Virus record (IMG/VR): IMGVR_UViG_3300046507_000088
Coordinates: 1-45,075 of that record
Length of the DNA: 45,075 nt
Strand: one strand, 5' to 3'
Source of the DNA: a virus
Part shown: one piece after another, positions 22,228 through 32,086 of the stretch
How positions within the stretch are numbered: the first letter of the stretch is position 1
How the letters are laid out: each line of letters opens with the position of its first letter
The notes under the pieces: model-generated
Database searches by the model: none
What the model saw: the letters and a program-made list of their open reading frames with translations, nothing else
Told to the model about the DNA's origin: nothing
Made by a program: the position numbers and the translations under genes

Positions 22228-24656
22228 AGATCGATGGCTCGCTTGGTTCGCTGCTACAGGGTGTGTCTCAGCAGCCTGCACGAGATCGTCTCGACGGTCA
22301 GTGCACGCTTCAGGAGAACATGACCTCTGATGCAGTGGAGGGCTTGTCACGCAGGCCGCCTACCGATCTGGTGGGCTACCTCGGATCAGCCTCACAGATT
22401 ATCGGCTGGTACAATTTCCAGACGCGTGACGGCAAGAAGTTCTTGGCGATGTTCAAGCCGGGTGACGTTGACGTGTTCGATCTGAATGCTGAAGCGATCA
22501 CTACCACGGTGGACGTTGATGCTGCTGCGTACCTGTCAACTACAGCTACGATCAAATGCAGCACAGACGACGAAGACGACACGGTTGTTGTGAACACCGA
22601 TAAGGTCGTGACCATGAGCGCATCGCAGCCGGTGTACTTCAACACTGAAGGCTCAGGCGCTGCAATCTTTCAGGTGCTTGGCGGCGCGTACGGTAACACG
22701 TACAGCATCTACATCGACGGTGCACGGCAAGCTGCATACACGCCTCCTAGCGGCTCCGAAGCAGACGCGCGCTTCATCAGCACGCAGCTTATTGCGAACA
22801 AGCTTCTTACGGCGCTTACCACGAACATCGGCACCGTGAGCAATCCTGATGGCTTCACTACGGCAGGATGGATCGGTACTGGCTACTGCGCCGGTTGGGA
22901 AACTGGCATTAGCGGTGATATTTTCTATATAAAGAAACCTTCCGGTACGTTCACGATGACCGTCTCTGACGGCGCTGGCGGAGTAAATCTTAAGGGATGT
23001 ACTGACACCGTTACGGACGTTGCTGAACTGCCTCGTCTGTCACCGCATCTTTACGCAGTACGGATCGCAGAGAACACGGACAAAGAGAAAGACCTCTGGT
23101 TCAAGTTCGTTGCATCCAATCACGAGAACTCCGACGTGCCTGCCGCTGATGGCTTCGGTAATGCTGGCTACTGGAAGGAAGCCGTGTCACCAGATACTGA
23201 CACGCTGTTCACGCCAGAGACTATGCCGCACAAGCTGGCGTACAACGGTACGAGCTTCCAGTTCTCGCGGGAGACCTACGCTCCGCGTGCGGTTGGTACT
23301 GCGGTGTCAAACGCTGATCCTTCATTCGTTGGAAACAAGATCAATGACGTAAGCGAGTTCCAGGGGCGCACTGTGTTCTTGTCTGGCTCGAACGTGATCA
23401 TGTCTCGCACAAACAAGTCTACGAACTTCTGGCGAGGCTCTGCGTCCGCGCTGGTGGATACCGATCCGATCGACATTAACTCGACGGTCGAGAGTTCAGC
23501 CATGCTGGCTGCTGTGCAGTTCAACAAAGACCTCGCGCTGTTCACGCGCAAGGGGCAGCATATTGTATTCGGTCGTGCAGCGATCACGCCAATGAATGCG
23601 GCGCTTGTGCTGACGACCAAGTTCGAAGCTGAGCTTCAGGCGCATCCTGTTGGTGCAGGGCGCACGGTGTTCTTTGCATCTAACTTCGGACGCTTCACAG
23701 GCATCCGTGAGTTCTTCTCTGAGAACACTTCGGAGAGCAATGACAGTCGCCCTGTGACGCAGCACGTGAACCGCTACATCGTAGGCAAGGCTAAGCTCTT
23801 AACCGTGTCGTCGAACTACGAGACGTTGCTCGTGCACACTGACGCAACGCAGAACTCTGTCTACACCTACCAGTACATCTGGAACGATCAGCAGAAGGTT
23901 CTATCTGCGTGGTCTACGTGGAAGTTCAAGAACGATATCGTGTTCAGCTTCTTCGATGAAGACGTGCTGTACCTCGTACAGAAGGTCGGGACCGGCTACT
24001 ATCTTCTCCGTGCTCCGCTCGACGTGCAGGACAGCGAAGGCATCGAGTACCCTGTGTACCTCGATCAGCGCTTTGACGTACCGAACTGCGATCAAGCATT
24101 CGTTCTTCCATACGATTATCTTACGACCGACGAGCTTGTTGTTGTGCAGGGTGCCAACTGCCCGACGCCGGGATTGACCGTGGCGATCAGTAGCATCGTG
24201 AACGTGCCTGGCACCGGCTATGTCGTGACGCTCAAGAAGGACATGCAGGGCGGCGATCTTATCGTCGGCACGCGCTACAAGTCGCGCTACATGCCCACGA
24301 TGCCTTCAGTGAAGGATCAGAGCGGTGTCGTCATCGGCACTGCGAAGATGCGCGCTAAGGCGTTCCTCGTGTCGCTCAGCGATACCGGCAACGTCGTCGG
24401 TGTGGCTCGGTCCAAGTACGGTGACGGTGAAGAGGTGGCGTTCAATGCGCGCTTCGTCGGTGACGTGGACAACATCGTTGGTGAGCAGCCGCTCAGCAGC
24501 GAGCAGTTCACTATGCCGTTCCGTTTCGACGTTAAGGATGCAGAGCTTGAACTCTACACTGATAGCCATCTTCCCATGACACTGGCCGACATCGAGTACG
24601 TTGGACAGTACAGCAAGCGAGGTAGGCGTATCGCCAACTCAGGAGGTAAACAATAA
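22224..24656 (+). CDS. Tail tubular protein B (nozzle)
   Basis: 810 residues, near T7 gp12 (794). N-terminus GSLLQGVSQQPARDRLDGQC is the family hallmark; the long beta-rich body includes YDYLTTDELVVVQG and ends EYVGQYSKRGRRI. It forms the nozzle at the tail tip. Overlaps the next start by TAATG. Confidence 0.92.
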   Translation: MKIDGSLGSLLQGVSQQPARDRLDGQCTLQENMTSDAVEGLSRRPPTDLVGYLGSASQIIGWYNFQTRDGKKFLAMFKPGDVDVFDLNAEAITTTVDVDAAAYLSTTATIKCSTDDEDDTVVVNTDKVVTMSASQPVYFNTEGSGAAIFQVLGGAYGNTYSIYIDGARQAAYTPPSGSEADARFISTQLIANKLLTALTTNIGTVSNPDGFTTAGWIGTGYCAGWETGISGDIFYIKKPSGTFTMTVSDGAGGVNLKGCTDTVTDVAELPRLSPHLYAVRIAENTDKEKDLWFKFVASNHENSDVPAADGFGNAGYWKEAVSPDTDTLFTPETMPHKLAYNGTSFQFSRETYAPRAVGTAVSNADPSFVGNKINDVSEFQGRTVFLSGSNVIMSRTNKSTNFWRGSASALVDTDPIDINSTVESSAMLAAVQFNKDLALFTRKGQHIVFGRAAITPMNAALVLTTKFEAELQAHPVGAGRTVFFASNFGRFTGIREFFSENTSESNDSRPVTQHVNRYIVGKAKLLTVSSNYETLLVHTDATQNSVYTYQYIWNDQQKVLSAWSTWKFKNDIVFSFFDEDVLYLVQKVGTGYYLLRAPLDVQDSEGIEYPVYLDQRFDVPNCDQAFVLPYDYLTTDELVVVQGANCPTPGLTVAISSIVNVPGTGYVVTLKKDMQGGDLIVGTRYKSRYMPTMPSVKDQSGVVIGTAKMRAKAFLVSLSDTGNVVGVARSKYGDGEEVAFNARFVGDVDNIVGEQPLSSEQFTMPFRFDVKDAELELYTDSHLPMTLADIEYVGQYSKRGRRIANSGGKQ

Positions 24657-25168
24657 TGTGGCCTCTGATGGCCCTAAGCGGTGGACTGTCTCTTCTACGT
24701 GAAGGCATGGCGTACAGCGATGCCAAGAAGACTGCGGACGCAAAGAGAGCGTGGCAGGCTTACCGCAACACGATGGTTGAAATCTCTAACCAGACCAACC
24801 AGAACATCATCACCACGAACGAGAACATTGCTCGTGGTGCTAGTATCGATCAGGCGTTCAGTATCGAGCGCAGCGAGTACATCACTTCGGCTCAGGCTGA
24901 AGCGTCTGCTGCTGCGTCAGGTACTGGTGGTCGTTCGGTTAATGACGTGCTGTTCGACATCGACCGGAACGCATCACACGCACAGGCTCAGCGACAGCGA
25001 GACCTGAACGCGCAGTACTTGCAGTTCGACAACCAAAGACAGCAGAGCCAGATGCAGGCGGCTATGTCTAAGGACTACAGCCCGATACCTGAACCCAATC
25101 CAGCAACCTACATGCTGAACTTTGCAACAGATGCGTTCAAGCTCTACAAGAGCGGCACGCCGACGTAA
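24656..25168 (+). CDS. Internal virion protein (gp14-like)
   Basis: 170 residues, similar in size to T7 gp14 (196) and in the same position. A short hydrophobic N-terminus, then a long helical region rich in Ala, Gln and Asn (SAQAEASAAASGTGGRSVND, HAQAQRQRDLNAQYLQFDNQ), as in the gp14 family that inserts into the outer membrane during DNA ejection. Confidence 0.8.
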   Translation: MWPLMALSGGLSLLREGMAYSDAKKTADAKRAWQAYRNTMVEISNQTNQNIITTNENIARGASIDQAFSIERSEYITSAQAEASAAASGTGGRSVNDVLFDIDRNASHAQAQRQRDLNAQYLQFDNQRQQSQMQAAMSKDYSPIPEPNPATYMLNFATDAFKLYKSGTPT

Positions 25169-25176
25169 GGAATACT

Positions 25177-28100
25177 ATGGCGAATAACGAAGGGACGCGA
25201 GCGGTCGTACAAGACCCGCTCGCCCCTAACCCGCGCGAGAACCGTCCCGACCGTTCGCTACAGTTGGGCGGTGTACGCGCTCCCATGATCCCCAGTGATG
25301 CCAGCCTGACCAACAACGACGGTCTCGCACAGGCGCTAAAGGGTGTGGACGGAATACTCCAACAGGAGATCGAGAAGAAGAAGGACGAGTTCATCACTGA
25401 GGGCAAGGTTGCCTATCAGAGCGGTGTTACTGAGCAGCAGATGCTTGCCACTGGCAATGCGTTCACTGCTCAGGGCTACCGTACGCTTCAAGCTCGTGAT
25501 CAGGTGAACCAGTGGTTCACTAAGCAGTCTATCGCTATTGACGAGACTGACCGGCAGATGGACCCGGAGCAGTACAAGCAGAAGCTTGCACAGGATCGTG
25601 CTGGCATACTGGCTGGCATCACGGACCCGCATGCTAAGAAGGTTGCTTCGGCGGCGTTCGAAGATATGTCTCCGCGTCTCGCCTCTACACAGACGATCAA
25701 GAACAGCGAGTTCAATCGCGGTGAGCGCATCAACTCGTTCTCTACGATGCTTACCTCGACTGGACCGACTAGCTCTACGGCATCGCGCCGTGAGCCGGGC
25801 CAGCCGCTGCCGATGTCCCCGGTGCCGGTGGAAGCCGTCATGCAGCCTAGCGCTCGCGACCGGGACATTGGCATCCGTACGCTGCTTGGCGAGGCCGCCA
25901 ATGAGGGCGACGAAGGCATGGCCGCAGTTGCCCACGTCCTCAGAAACCGCGCCACGGATGGCCGCTGGCCTTCCAGCATAGAAGGCGTGGCGCTTCAGCC
26001 GAAACAGTTCTCGGCTTGGAATGCTGGGGCGGGTGGCAACTCGATCCCGACGAGCGTGAAGCCCGGCGATCCCATGTATGAGAAGGCCGGTGCAGTGTTC
26101 GATGCCGTCATGAGCGGCAAGCACGTTGATCCTACTGGCGGTGCTACGCACTACTACAGCCCGGCTGGTATGTCCAAGTTGGTTGCTGATGGCGATCAGT
26201 CGAACCTCATTCCGAAGTGGCTCGATACCGAGACTGCGAAGTCCGGTGGGCAGATCAAGATCGGCGGGCATATCTTCGTCGGCAAGGCGAACGATGCTGC
26301 TGCGCGTCCATCGGTGTCACCCCAGGTTACTGCCACCTCGCTTGCTGCCGGTACGCCCGGTGACGTGAATGCTATTCCTGCACAGGAAGGTGTTGGCGTT
26401 ACTGGCGTTGCACAGGCGAAGGGTGCGAACGAAGTCCAGCAGCTTATCCGTGGCTACGCTGGCCTGAACCCACAGGACAAGGCTACGGCTGTTGCTGATG
26501 CGATGCGTCGCGGTCTAGATGCTGGCGACGATACACTCTTCCGTGACGCTGGCGGCGTTGCTACTCTATACAGTCTCAAGGCTAAGCCGTCAGAGGTTGA
26601 TGAGGTTCTCAAGTCGCGTAAGCGATACGAGGACAAGCAGCAGACGAACTTCAGTTCAGCTAACGAGAAGTATCGAAGCGACATCCTTGGTCGTGCAGAG
26701 GGCGGCGAGCAGCTTGATAGCATCCTCGCTGACATCGAGAAGCGACACAAGGATGGACTGATCAATGACGCTAATGCTCGTGCGCTTGCACAGTCGGCTG
26801 CTGACAAGATCAGGGCTGAAGGCAAGGACACGTCGAAGCTCGGTAACGTTGACATGCTGAACGAGCTTGGCGGCTTGTATCAGCAGATCGCTACTGGCGG
26901 TGACTTCAAGACGCTTGCAGAGCAGGGCAAGAAGATTGCAGACAAGTACGGTGCGACCGAGAAGGACGTGCAGCACATCGTAGGCAAGATGTTCGCAGAC
27001 AGCCAATCGTATTTGAACACTCTGCGTTCTGATGCTAAGAGTGCAGCGAAGACGAAGCTCGAACAGGACGGCATTAAGGCCGGTGTTGAGCGTGCGTTGT
27101 CACAGGGCTACGGACTGAGCACCGTCACTGGAAGCGTGAAGGTCACTAACGACGCTGGACAACCTCAGACCGTCAGTGCTGAAGAGTACGGCATCCGTCA
27201 GATCAAGGACAAGTGGTCTAAGGAGTACAGCGATCAGATCAATGCTGGTAAGCTTACTGCTGAGCAGGCGCGTCCGATGCTTGAACGTCGTGTGATGCTT
27301 GACCTTCAGAACCACGGTGTCGTGGACAAGCAGACGCAGGCGCAGATGACCGGCGCTCTGAGCGGCAACATCATTAACAAGGATGGCACGCTCAAGGACG
27401 GTGCGAAGCAGGCGTATGACACGTGGCTCACTCTGAAGATGACGCCGGGTATCAAGCCCGACTATCTTGCTAAGGTGGTTGGTGACGACGCTACGCGCAA
27501 TCTGTTGGAGCACGCGTTCTTACTTGACGCTGGCGACCTCTCGAAAGAGCAGGCGCTGCTGAAGGCGCACGAACTGCTGAACGATCCGAACCGCGATCCG
27601 CAGGACAAGATCAACAAGGACGTTATCTGGAAACAGAAGCTCGCTGTTGACATGCCGAAGACGCTGCTCGAACGCACTGATCCAGGGTTCTTGAACCGTC
27701 TGTTCGGCACGTATGATCGTAGTGAGCGCGAGCGCATCCTGACGAACAACAGGACCGCAGAGAACTACGTGAACATGCGCGCAGAGGCGTACCACTTCCA
27801 GAACCCGAACGAGCGCGGCGAAGTCTCGCTTGAGAAGGCTCTACAGGATTTGCAGGCGCACTCTGTCCCCGTCATGGGCAACCTCATCATCAGCAAGCCC
27901 GGTAAGGAGCTTGACGTTGAAATGGGTGTGAAGGGCTTCGGCCCTAATGCCGCTGAAGATGCAATCTCGACTTACCTCCGCAGCAACGGAGAGAAGATTT
28001 GGGGCAAGTCCTATACGGACAGGCAGAGCAGCGGCATCGTGAACACGATCAAAGCGGCCGGTGACATCGAGCGCAGCTTGAGCCCGCAGGGCATTGCTCG

Positions 28101-28404
28101 TGCAATTGCTCCCGGCACGTTCGATAGTCCCGACAACTACAAGAACGAGCGCGCACACGAGCCGCCCATGAGCATCACGTACAACGCTGAACTCGGCGTG
28201 CTCACAGTCGATCTGTACAAAGACAAAGATATGAAGCAGACGCTCGGGCAACCGAAGCACTTCAATATCAAAAGCATTGGTGCAGAGTACACGAAGCAGC
28301 AGACGCAACCGGGAACGTGGGCGAAGGTCTGGAACGAAATGTTCAAGGGCACCGCGAAGGCGTTCAAGGGCGACACTGTGGAGAGTATCTACAACGCGAA
28401 CTAA
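25177..28404 (+). CDS. Internal virion protein with SleB-type cell-wall hydrolase domain
   Basis: 1075 residues, in the place of T7 gp15 (747). Residues about 228-370 form a cell-wall hydrolase of the SleB/CwlJ family (Hydrolase_2): RTLLGEAANEGDEGMAAVAH with the catalytic Glu, VLRNRATDGRWPSS, GVALQPKQFSAWN and GATHYYSP. The rest is helical and Gln/Lys-rich. In T7 the murein-cutting activity is a transglycosylase in gp16; here it has moved to the preceding protein and to another enzyme family. It should open peptidoglycan as the ejection tube is built. Confidence 0.88.
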   Translation: MANNEGTRAVVQDPLAPNPRENRPDRSLQLGGVRAPMIPSDASLTNNDGLAQALKGVDGILQQEIEKKKDEFITEGKVAYQSGVTEQQMLATGNAFTAQGYRTLQARDQVNQWFTKQSIAIDETDRQMDPEQYKQKLAQDRAGILAGITDPHAKKVASAAFEDMSPRLASTQTIKNSEFNRGERINSFSTMLTSTGPTSSTASRREPGQPLPMSPVPVEAVMQPSARDRDIGIRTLLGEAANEGDEGMAAVAHVLRNRATDGRWPSSIEGVALQPKQFSAWNAGAGGNSIPTSVKPGDPMYEKAGAVFDAVMSGKHVDPTGGATHYYSPAGMSKLVADGDQSNLIPKWLDTETAKSGGQIKIGGHIFVGKANDAAARPSVSPQVTATSLAAGTPGDVNAIPAQEGVGVTGVAQAKGANEVQQLIRGYAGLNPQDKATAVADAMRRGLDAGDDTLFRDAGGVATLYSLKAKPSEVDEVLKSRKRYEDKQQTNFSSANEKYRSDILGRAEGGEQLDSILADIEKRHKDGLINDANARALAQSAADKIRAEGKDTSKLGNVDMLNELGGLYQQIATGGDFKTLAEQGKKIADKYGATEKDVQHIVGKMFADSQSYLNTLRSDAKSAAKTKLEQDGIKAGVERALSQGYGLSTVTGSVKVTNDAGQPQTVSAEEYGIRQIKDKWSKEYSDQINAGKLTAEQARPMLERRVMLDLQNHGVVDKQTQAQMTGALSGNIINKDGTLKDGAKQAYDTWLTLKMTPGIKPDYLAKVVGDDATRNLLEHAFLLDAGDLSKEQALLKAHELLNDPNRDPQDKINKDVIWKQKLAVDMPKTLLERTDPGFLNRLFGTYDRSERERILTNNRTAENYVNMRAEAYHFQNPNERGEVSLEKALQDLQAHSVPVMGNLIISKPGKELDVEMGVKGFGPNAAEDAISTYLRSNGEKIWGKSYTDRQSSGIVNTIKAAGDIERSLSPQGIARAIAPGTFDSPDNYKNERAHEPPMSITYNAELGVLTVDLYKDKDMKQTLGQPKHFNIKSIGAEYTKQQTQPGTWAKVWNEMFKGTAKAFKGDTVESIYNAN

Positions 28405-28451
28405 TTCAACTGGCTGGCCTGCGCATGAGCGTGGGCCAGCATAGGAGTACA

Positions 28452-31400
28452 ATGGCAATAGATGATCCGGTGGAAGACCCGTCAGGGCTTCTGCCTAGTG
28501 CAAGTAGTAATCCACTCATTAAGGTGGACGAGAAGACCGATGCTGTAGGCCGCGAGCCTACGTCGGAGACTATCCGCCTTGAGAACGAGGCGAACACTGT
28601 TACGAACGGCAGCGCGATCATTCCTGATAGCGTCGAGTTGTTCGCAGACAGCGTTGGCAAGTCGTTCACGAGTGGCGGCAACTTCGCCTACGAGCTTTAC
28701 AAGCGCTACGAGCGCGAAGCATTGTCGCCTGCTCCCGACCCGACCTTTAACGCAGACGACTTCATCAAGCGCAATCGCACAGCGATCCCTCAACCGCTAG
28801 AGAGCCAGTACAGGCTAGCTACGTCGGAGAGAGAAGCTAACCTGATCCTGTCAGACATGACGGACGAACTCAGGAAGCAAGAGATACTGGCGCGGCGCGG
28901 AGGCTTCAGCACATTCGTGGCATCAGGGCTCGCAGGTATTGTAGACCTTGATACGCCGATGGCTGTGTTGTCCGGTGGCGCATCGTCCGTCTTCAAGGGC
29001 GGCATCCTCGGAACGAAGTGGGGACGGCTGGCTGCATCGAGCGCGCTCGGCGGTCTCGAACAAGCGACTGCACAGACCATCGCTCTGAATGCAGGCACTA
29101 CCGGAGACTGGACGAGCGTACCTGCTGCCGGTCTCGGCGGCATGGTGTTCGGCTTGGCCGGTGGTGCACTGAAGAAAGAGCGCACTGAGATCAAGGCTAA
29201 CGATGCCGTGCATTCGGTGGCAAAGGACTTTGACGAGTACGTGCACGATGGTGCGCCGCTTGCTAAGTCAGACCCGCGTACTGAGACGCATCTGCATGAC
29301 GATCCGTATGGTAGTCGTGCTGCGCAAGCGGAAGAAGAGTTTCATCAAGAGAACATCGTGATCCCTGAAGGACAGGACAAGCCGACGTTCGTGAAGCTCC
29401 AAGACCTTGGCGTGCATCCTGACGGGCTTGGCTCCGGTGAGCAGACGATTGCCGCTGGTAGCACCATGAAGGATGTTCAAGGTGAGAACGGCGGATCGAT
29501 TGGCGCTCGCCAGTTGCAGGCTCAGGGCTCTACCGCAACGATCCAATCATCTCGCATCCAGAGCATGATCATATCCGCGCGCAATTGGGCGAACCGCACG
29601 GGCATCGCTCAGGAGTACAACGACAAGTACGTCGGCATCACGAACAACGGCACGCTCGGTGACACGGTGGCGAAGTACGCTTCGCGCTTTCATGACATGC
29701 TCGCCGCGTCTCCGATGGCTACGGACTTCGACCGCATGTGGCGATCAGGTTCTGTTGTCGCTCAGCGAACTGCTTACGATCTATTCGAGAGCGCTAGCGG
29801 TATCGTTCGCAACAACCGCTCGGCTGCAATGCTGATGGAGTTGTACCGCAATCAACTCGGCTCCGTCTCGGAGCACTACGACTATACGCGTAAGCTCTGG
29901 AACAAGGAGCAGGGCCTAGGTGCTGTTGAAAGCCTCGATCCTGCGCACCGTAAGCGCTTCAATCGCGACGTGCTCACTGAGCTTCAGGGCAGGGCGTACG
30001 ACGCTCCAGGCACAGACCGTGGCGCATCGCCTGCTGTGAAGATGGCTGCGGATGCTATCGACGAGTTTCATAAGAAGGACATCGAGATCGGTCAAGGACG
30101 ACCGGGCGAAGGCTCGATCAAGGGCTACGAGAACTTCCAGCCGTACTCCGGGTACTTCTCTCAGAAGTGGAGCGGTGCTGCGATTGAGAACATGATCCGC
30201 ACTGGCGGCAAGACTGCGAAGGACATCGCGGATGCTATCGCTGAGCACTACGTTCATCAGCACGGTATGACTCGCGAGAACGCAGACATCTACGCCGCTG
30301 CTGTTGTGAACCGTGCCCGCCGTTCGGAGCAGGGGCTCGATACGAACCTGATAGGTATCTTGCAGCAGGACGGTAGCGAGTTCTTGGCTGACACTCTGCG
30401 CGCCAATGGCGTTAGCACCACTGAAGCGAATGCACTCGTGCAGAAGCTCAAGGGTGAAGTCGCAGAGCGCAGTCAGCAGGGACACACGAAGAAGCGCATT
30501 GACGTTGACATGCGCTACACTGCATCCAACGGCATCAACATGATGGACCTGATGGACAACGACGTTGCAGGCATACTGGCTCGCCGCGTCCGAAGTACCG
30601 CTGGCGCTGCCGCTCTGGCACGCAAGGGTATCTCGTCCAAGGCCGACATGAACGCAGTGATCGATGCGATCCTCGAAGAACAGCAGGCGCGTGGGCATAG
30701 CCTTCCGACCGGCACTTCGAAGTTCGATAAGTTCAATGACCTCGTGGACCGTGACAAGCACCTCACTCGCGAACACCTCGAAGCGATGTTCAGCAACTTC
30801 ACTGGTGGCGCTATCGCTGGCGGGCTCAGCCCGTTCTATGCGAACGCCAAGAAGCTGACAAACCTTGTGCTGCTCCCGCAGCTAGGTCTCACGCAGATGT
30901 CGGAGCTTGGCGCTCAGATGTCGGCTGTTGGATTGAAGCGTTGGTTCGAACACGCTGGCTACGCGCTGCGTGGCAATGCTGCGAACCCTACGTCACCGCT
31001 GGCGCAGGAGTTGAAGCACATGGGCGTGATGGTACCCGAAGAGAAATACTTCAGGAACGATTTGAACCTCGACATGGAGCGTCAAGGCCCTGGTGCATCG
31101 TGGCTCGCTCAGCAAGTGTCGAGCAAGTTGAACGACGCACAACACGTCATGGGCTACACGTCATTGTACTATCAGGTTCGTAACTTCCAGCAGCGCGTTG
31201 CTGTTACTTCCGCCGCTGACAAGATCATGCGGAACATGGCTGGCCTTGCAAACGATCTGAGCCCTGAGAGGGCTGCGGACATTGGGCTTGACCCGGCGCT
31301 GTACGCACGCATCCAGCGTAAGTACGCGCAGCCTGTCCGCGTCAATCAGCACGGCACTCGTCCGCCTGTTGTCGAGTTCGTCAACGGCACATTGCACAAG

Positions 31401-32030
31401 ACGAACTTCGATAAGTGGGATGCGCAAGATGCAGAGGACTTCGTGCTCGCGTTGAACAGGCACGTGAACCAGACTGTGCAGAAGGCAATGGCTGGCGAGA
31501 GCAGCGTATTGTTCCACAAGGATGGTATCGCGTCTCTCTTCTTCCACATGAAGACGTTCTCTCTACTCGCAGTCGAGAAGCAGGTTCTTCGTAACGTGCG
31601 TCTGCAAGATGGACAGGCGATGGGCACGTTCCTAGCTGGCCTTACGACTGCTGCTGCTGCCTACGCTGCTAAGCAGGCGATCAACGGCAACACGCAGAAC
31701 CTGACGATGGACAAGATCGCGCGTGGAGCCATCGGATACAGCAACATGACCGGCTGGCTTCCCATGTGGGTTGATCCGGTCGCGGGCATGCTCGGGCTCG
31801 ATGACTTGAAGATCAACTCGTACGGTGGAAGTCGCGGACAGGCGGGAGACATTCTCAGCACTCCTGCTGCTCTTAGTGCAATGAACGGTCTACTACACCT
31901 TCCAGCGATTGCTGGACATGCTGCTACTGGCGCGCTGTCTAACAACGACGTTCGCGCTATGCAGACAACTCCTATCTTCGGCAAGGCGTACGGTATGACC
32001 TACTTCCTTAACTCACTGAAGACCCAGTAA
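28452..32030 (+). CDS. Large internal core protein (gp16-like)
   Basis: 1192 residues from ATG 28452, with AGGAG at 28443-28447; T7 gp16 has 1318. Ejectosome features: helical, an N-terminal Ala/Gly hydrophobic region around residues 155-240 (FVASGLAGIVDLDTPMAVLS, AAGLGGMVFGLAGGALKK), and C-terminal hydrophobic stretches around 1050-1180. No transglycosylase domain was recognised, consistent with the SleB domain in the preceding protein. It is expected to span the inner membrane and ratchet DNA into the cell. Confidence 0.85.
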   Translation: MAIDDPVEDPSGLLPSASSNPLIKVDEKTDAVGREPTSETIRLENEANTVTNGSAIIPDSVELFADSVGKSFTSGGNFAYELYKRYEREALSPAPDPTFNADDFIKRNRTAIPQPLESQYRLATSEREANLILSDMTDELRKQEILARRGGFSTFVASGLAGIVDLDTPMAVLSGGASSVFKGGILGTKWGRLAASSALGGLEQATAQTIALNAGTTGDWTSVPAAGLGGMVFGLAGGALKKERTEIKANDAVHSVAKDFDEYVHDGAPLAKSDPRTETHLHDDPYGSRAAQAEEEFHQENIVIPEGQDKPTFVKLQDLGVHPDGLGSGEQTIAAGSTMKDVQGENGGSIGARQLQAQGSTATIQSSRIQSMIISARNWANRTGIAQEYNDKYVGITNNGTLGDTVAKYASRFHDMLAASPMATDFDRMWRSGSVVAQRTAYDLFESASGIVRNNRSAAMLMELYRNQLGSVSEHYDYTRKLWNKEQGLGAVESLDPAHRKRFNRDVLTELQGRAYDAPGTDRGASPAVKMAADAIDEFHKKDIEIGQGRPGEGSIKGYENFQPYSGYFSQKWSGAAIENMIRTGGKTAKDIADAIAEHYVHQHGMTRENADIYAAAVVNRARRSEQGLDTNLIGILQQDGSEFLADTLRANGVSTTEANALVQKLKGEVAERSQQGHTKKRIDVDMRYTASNGINMMDLMDNDVAGILARRVRSTAGAAALARKGISSKADMNAVIDAILEEQQARGHSLPTGTSKFDKFNDLVDRDKHLTREHLEAMFSNFTGGAIAGGLSPFYANAKKLTNLVLLPQLGLTQMSELGAQMSAVGLKRWFEHAGYALRGNAANPTSPLAQELKHMGVMVPEEKYFRNDLNLDMERQGPGASWLAQQVSSKLNDAQHVMGYTSLYYQVRNFQQRVAVTSAADKIMRNMAGLANDLSPERAADIGLDPALYARIQRKYAQPVRVNQHGTRPPVVEFVNGTLHKTNFDKWDAQDAEDFVLALNRHVNQTVQKAMAGESSVLFHKDGIASLFFHMKTFSLLAVEKQVLRNVRLQDGQAMGTFLAGLTTAAAAYAAKQAINGNTQNLTMDKIARGAIGYSNMTGWLPMWVDPVAGMLGLDDLKINSYGGSRGQAGDILSTPAALSAMNGLLHLPAIAGHAATGALSNNDVRAMQTTPIFGKAYGMTYFLNSLKTQ

Positions 32031-32040
32031 CATCCATCTA

Positions 32041-32083
32041 GTGGCTCCTTGTGCCCTCCCTATTAGGAGATACAAGGAGTTAC
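32041..32083 (+). promoter_or_regulatory. Phage promoter P4 embedded in a long hairpin
   Basis: The core CCCTCCCTATTAGGAGATACA is at about 32054-32074. CTCCTTGT (32045-32052) pairs with ACAAGGAG (32072-32079); extension to 32041/32083 uses G-T pairs. Inside, CTCC (32056-32059) pairs with GGAG (32066-32069) around CTATTA. Geometry is the same as P3, with different arm sequences. GGAG in the right arm could also supply the Shine-Dalgarno sequence of the tail fibre gene. Confidence 0.8.
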
Positions 32084-32086
32084 TAT

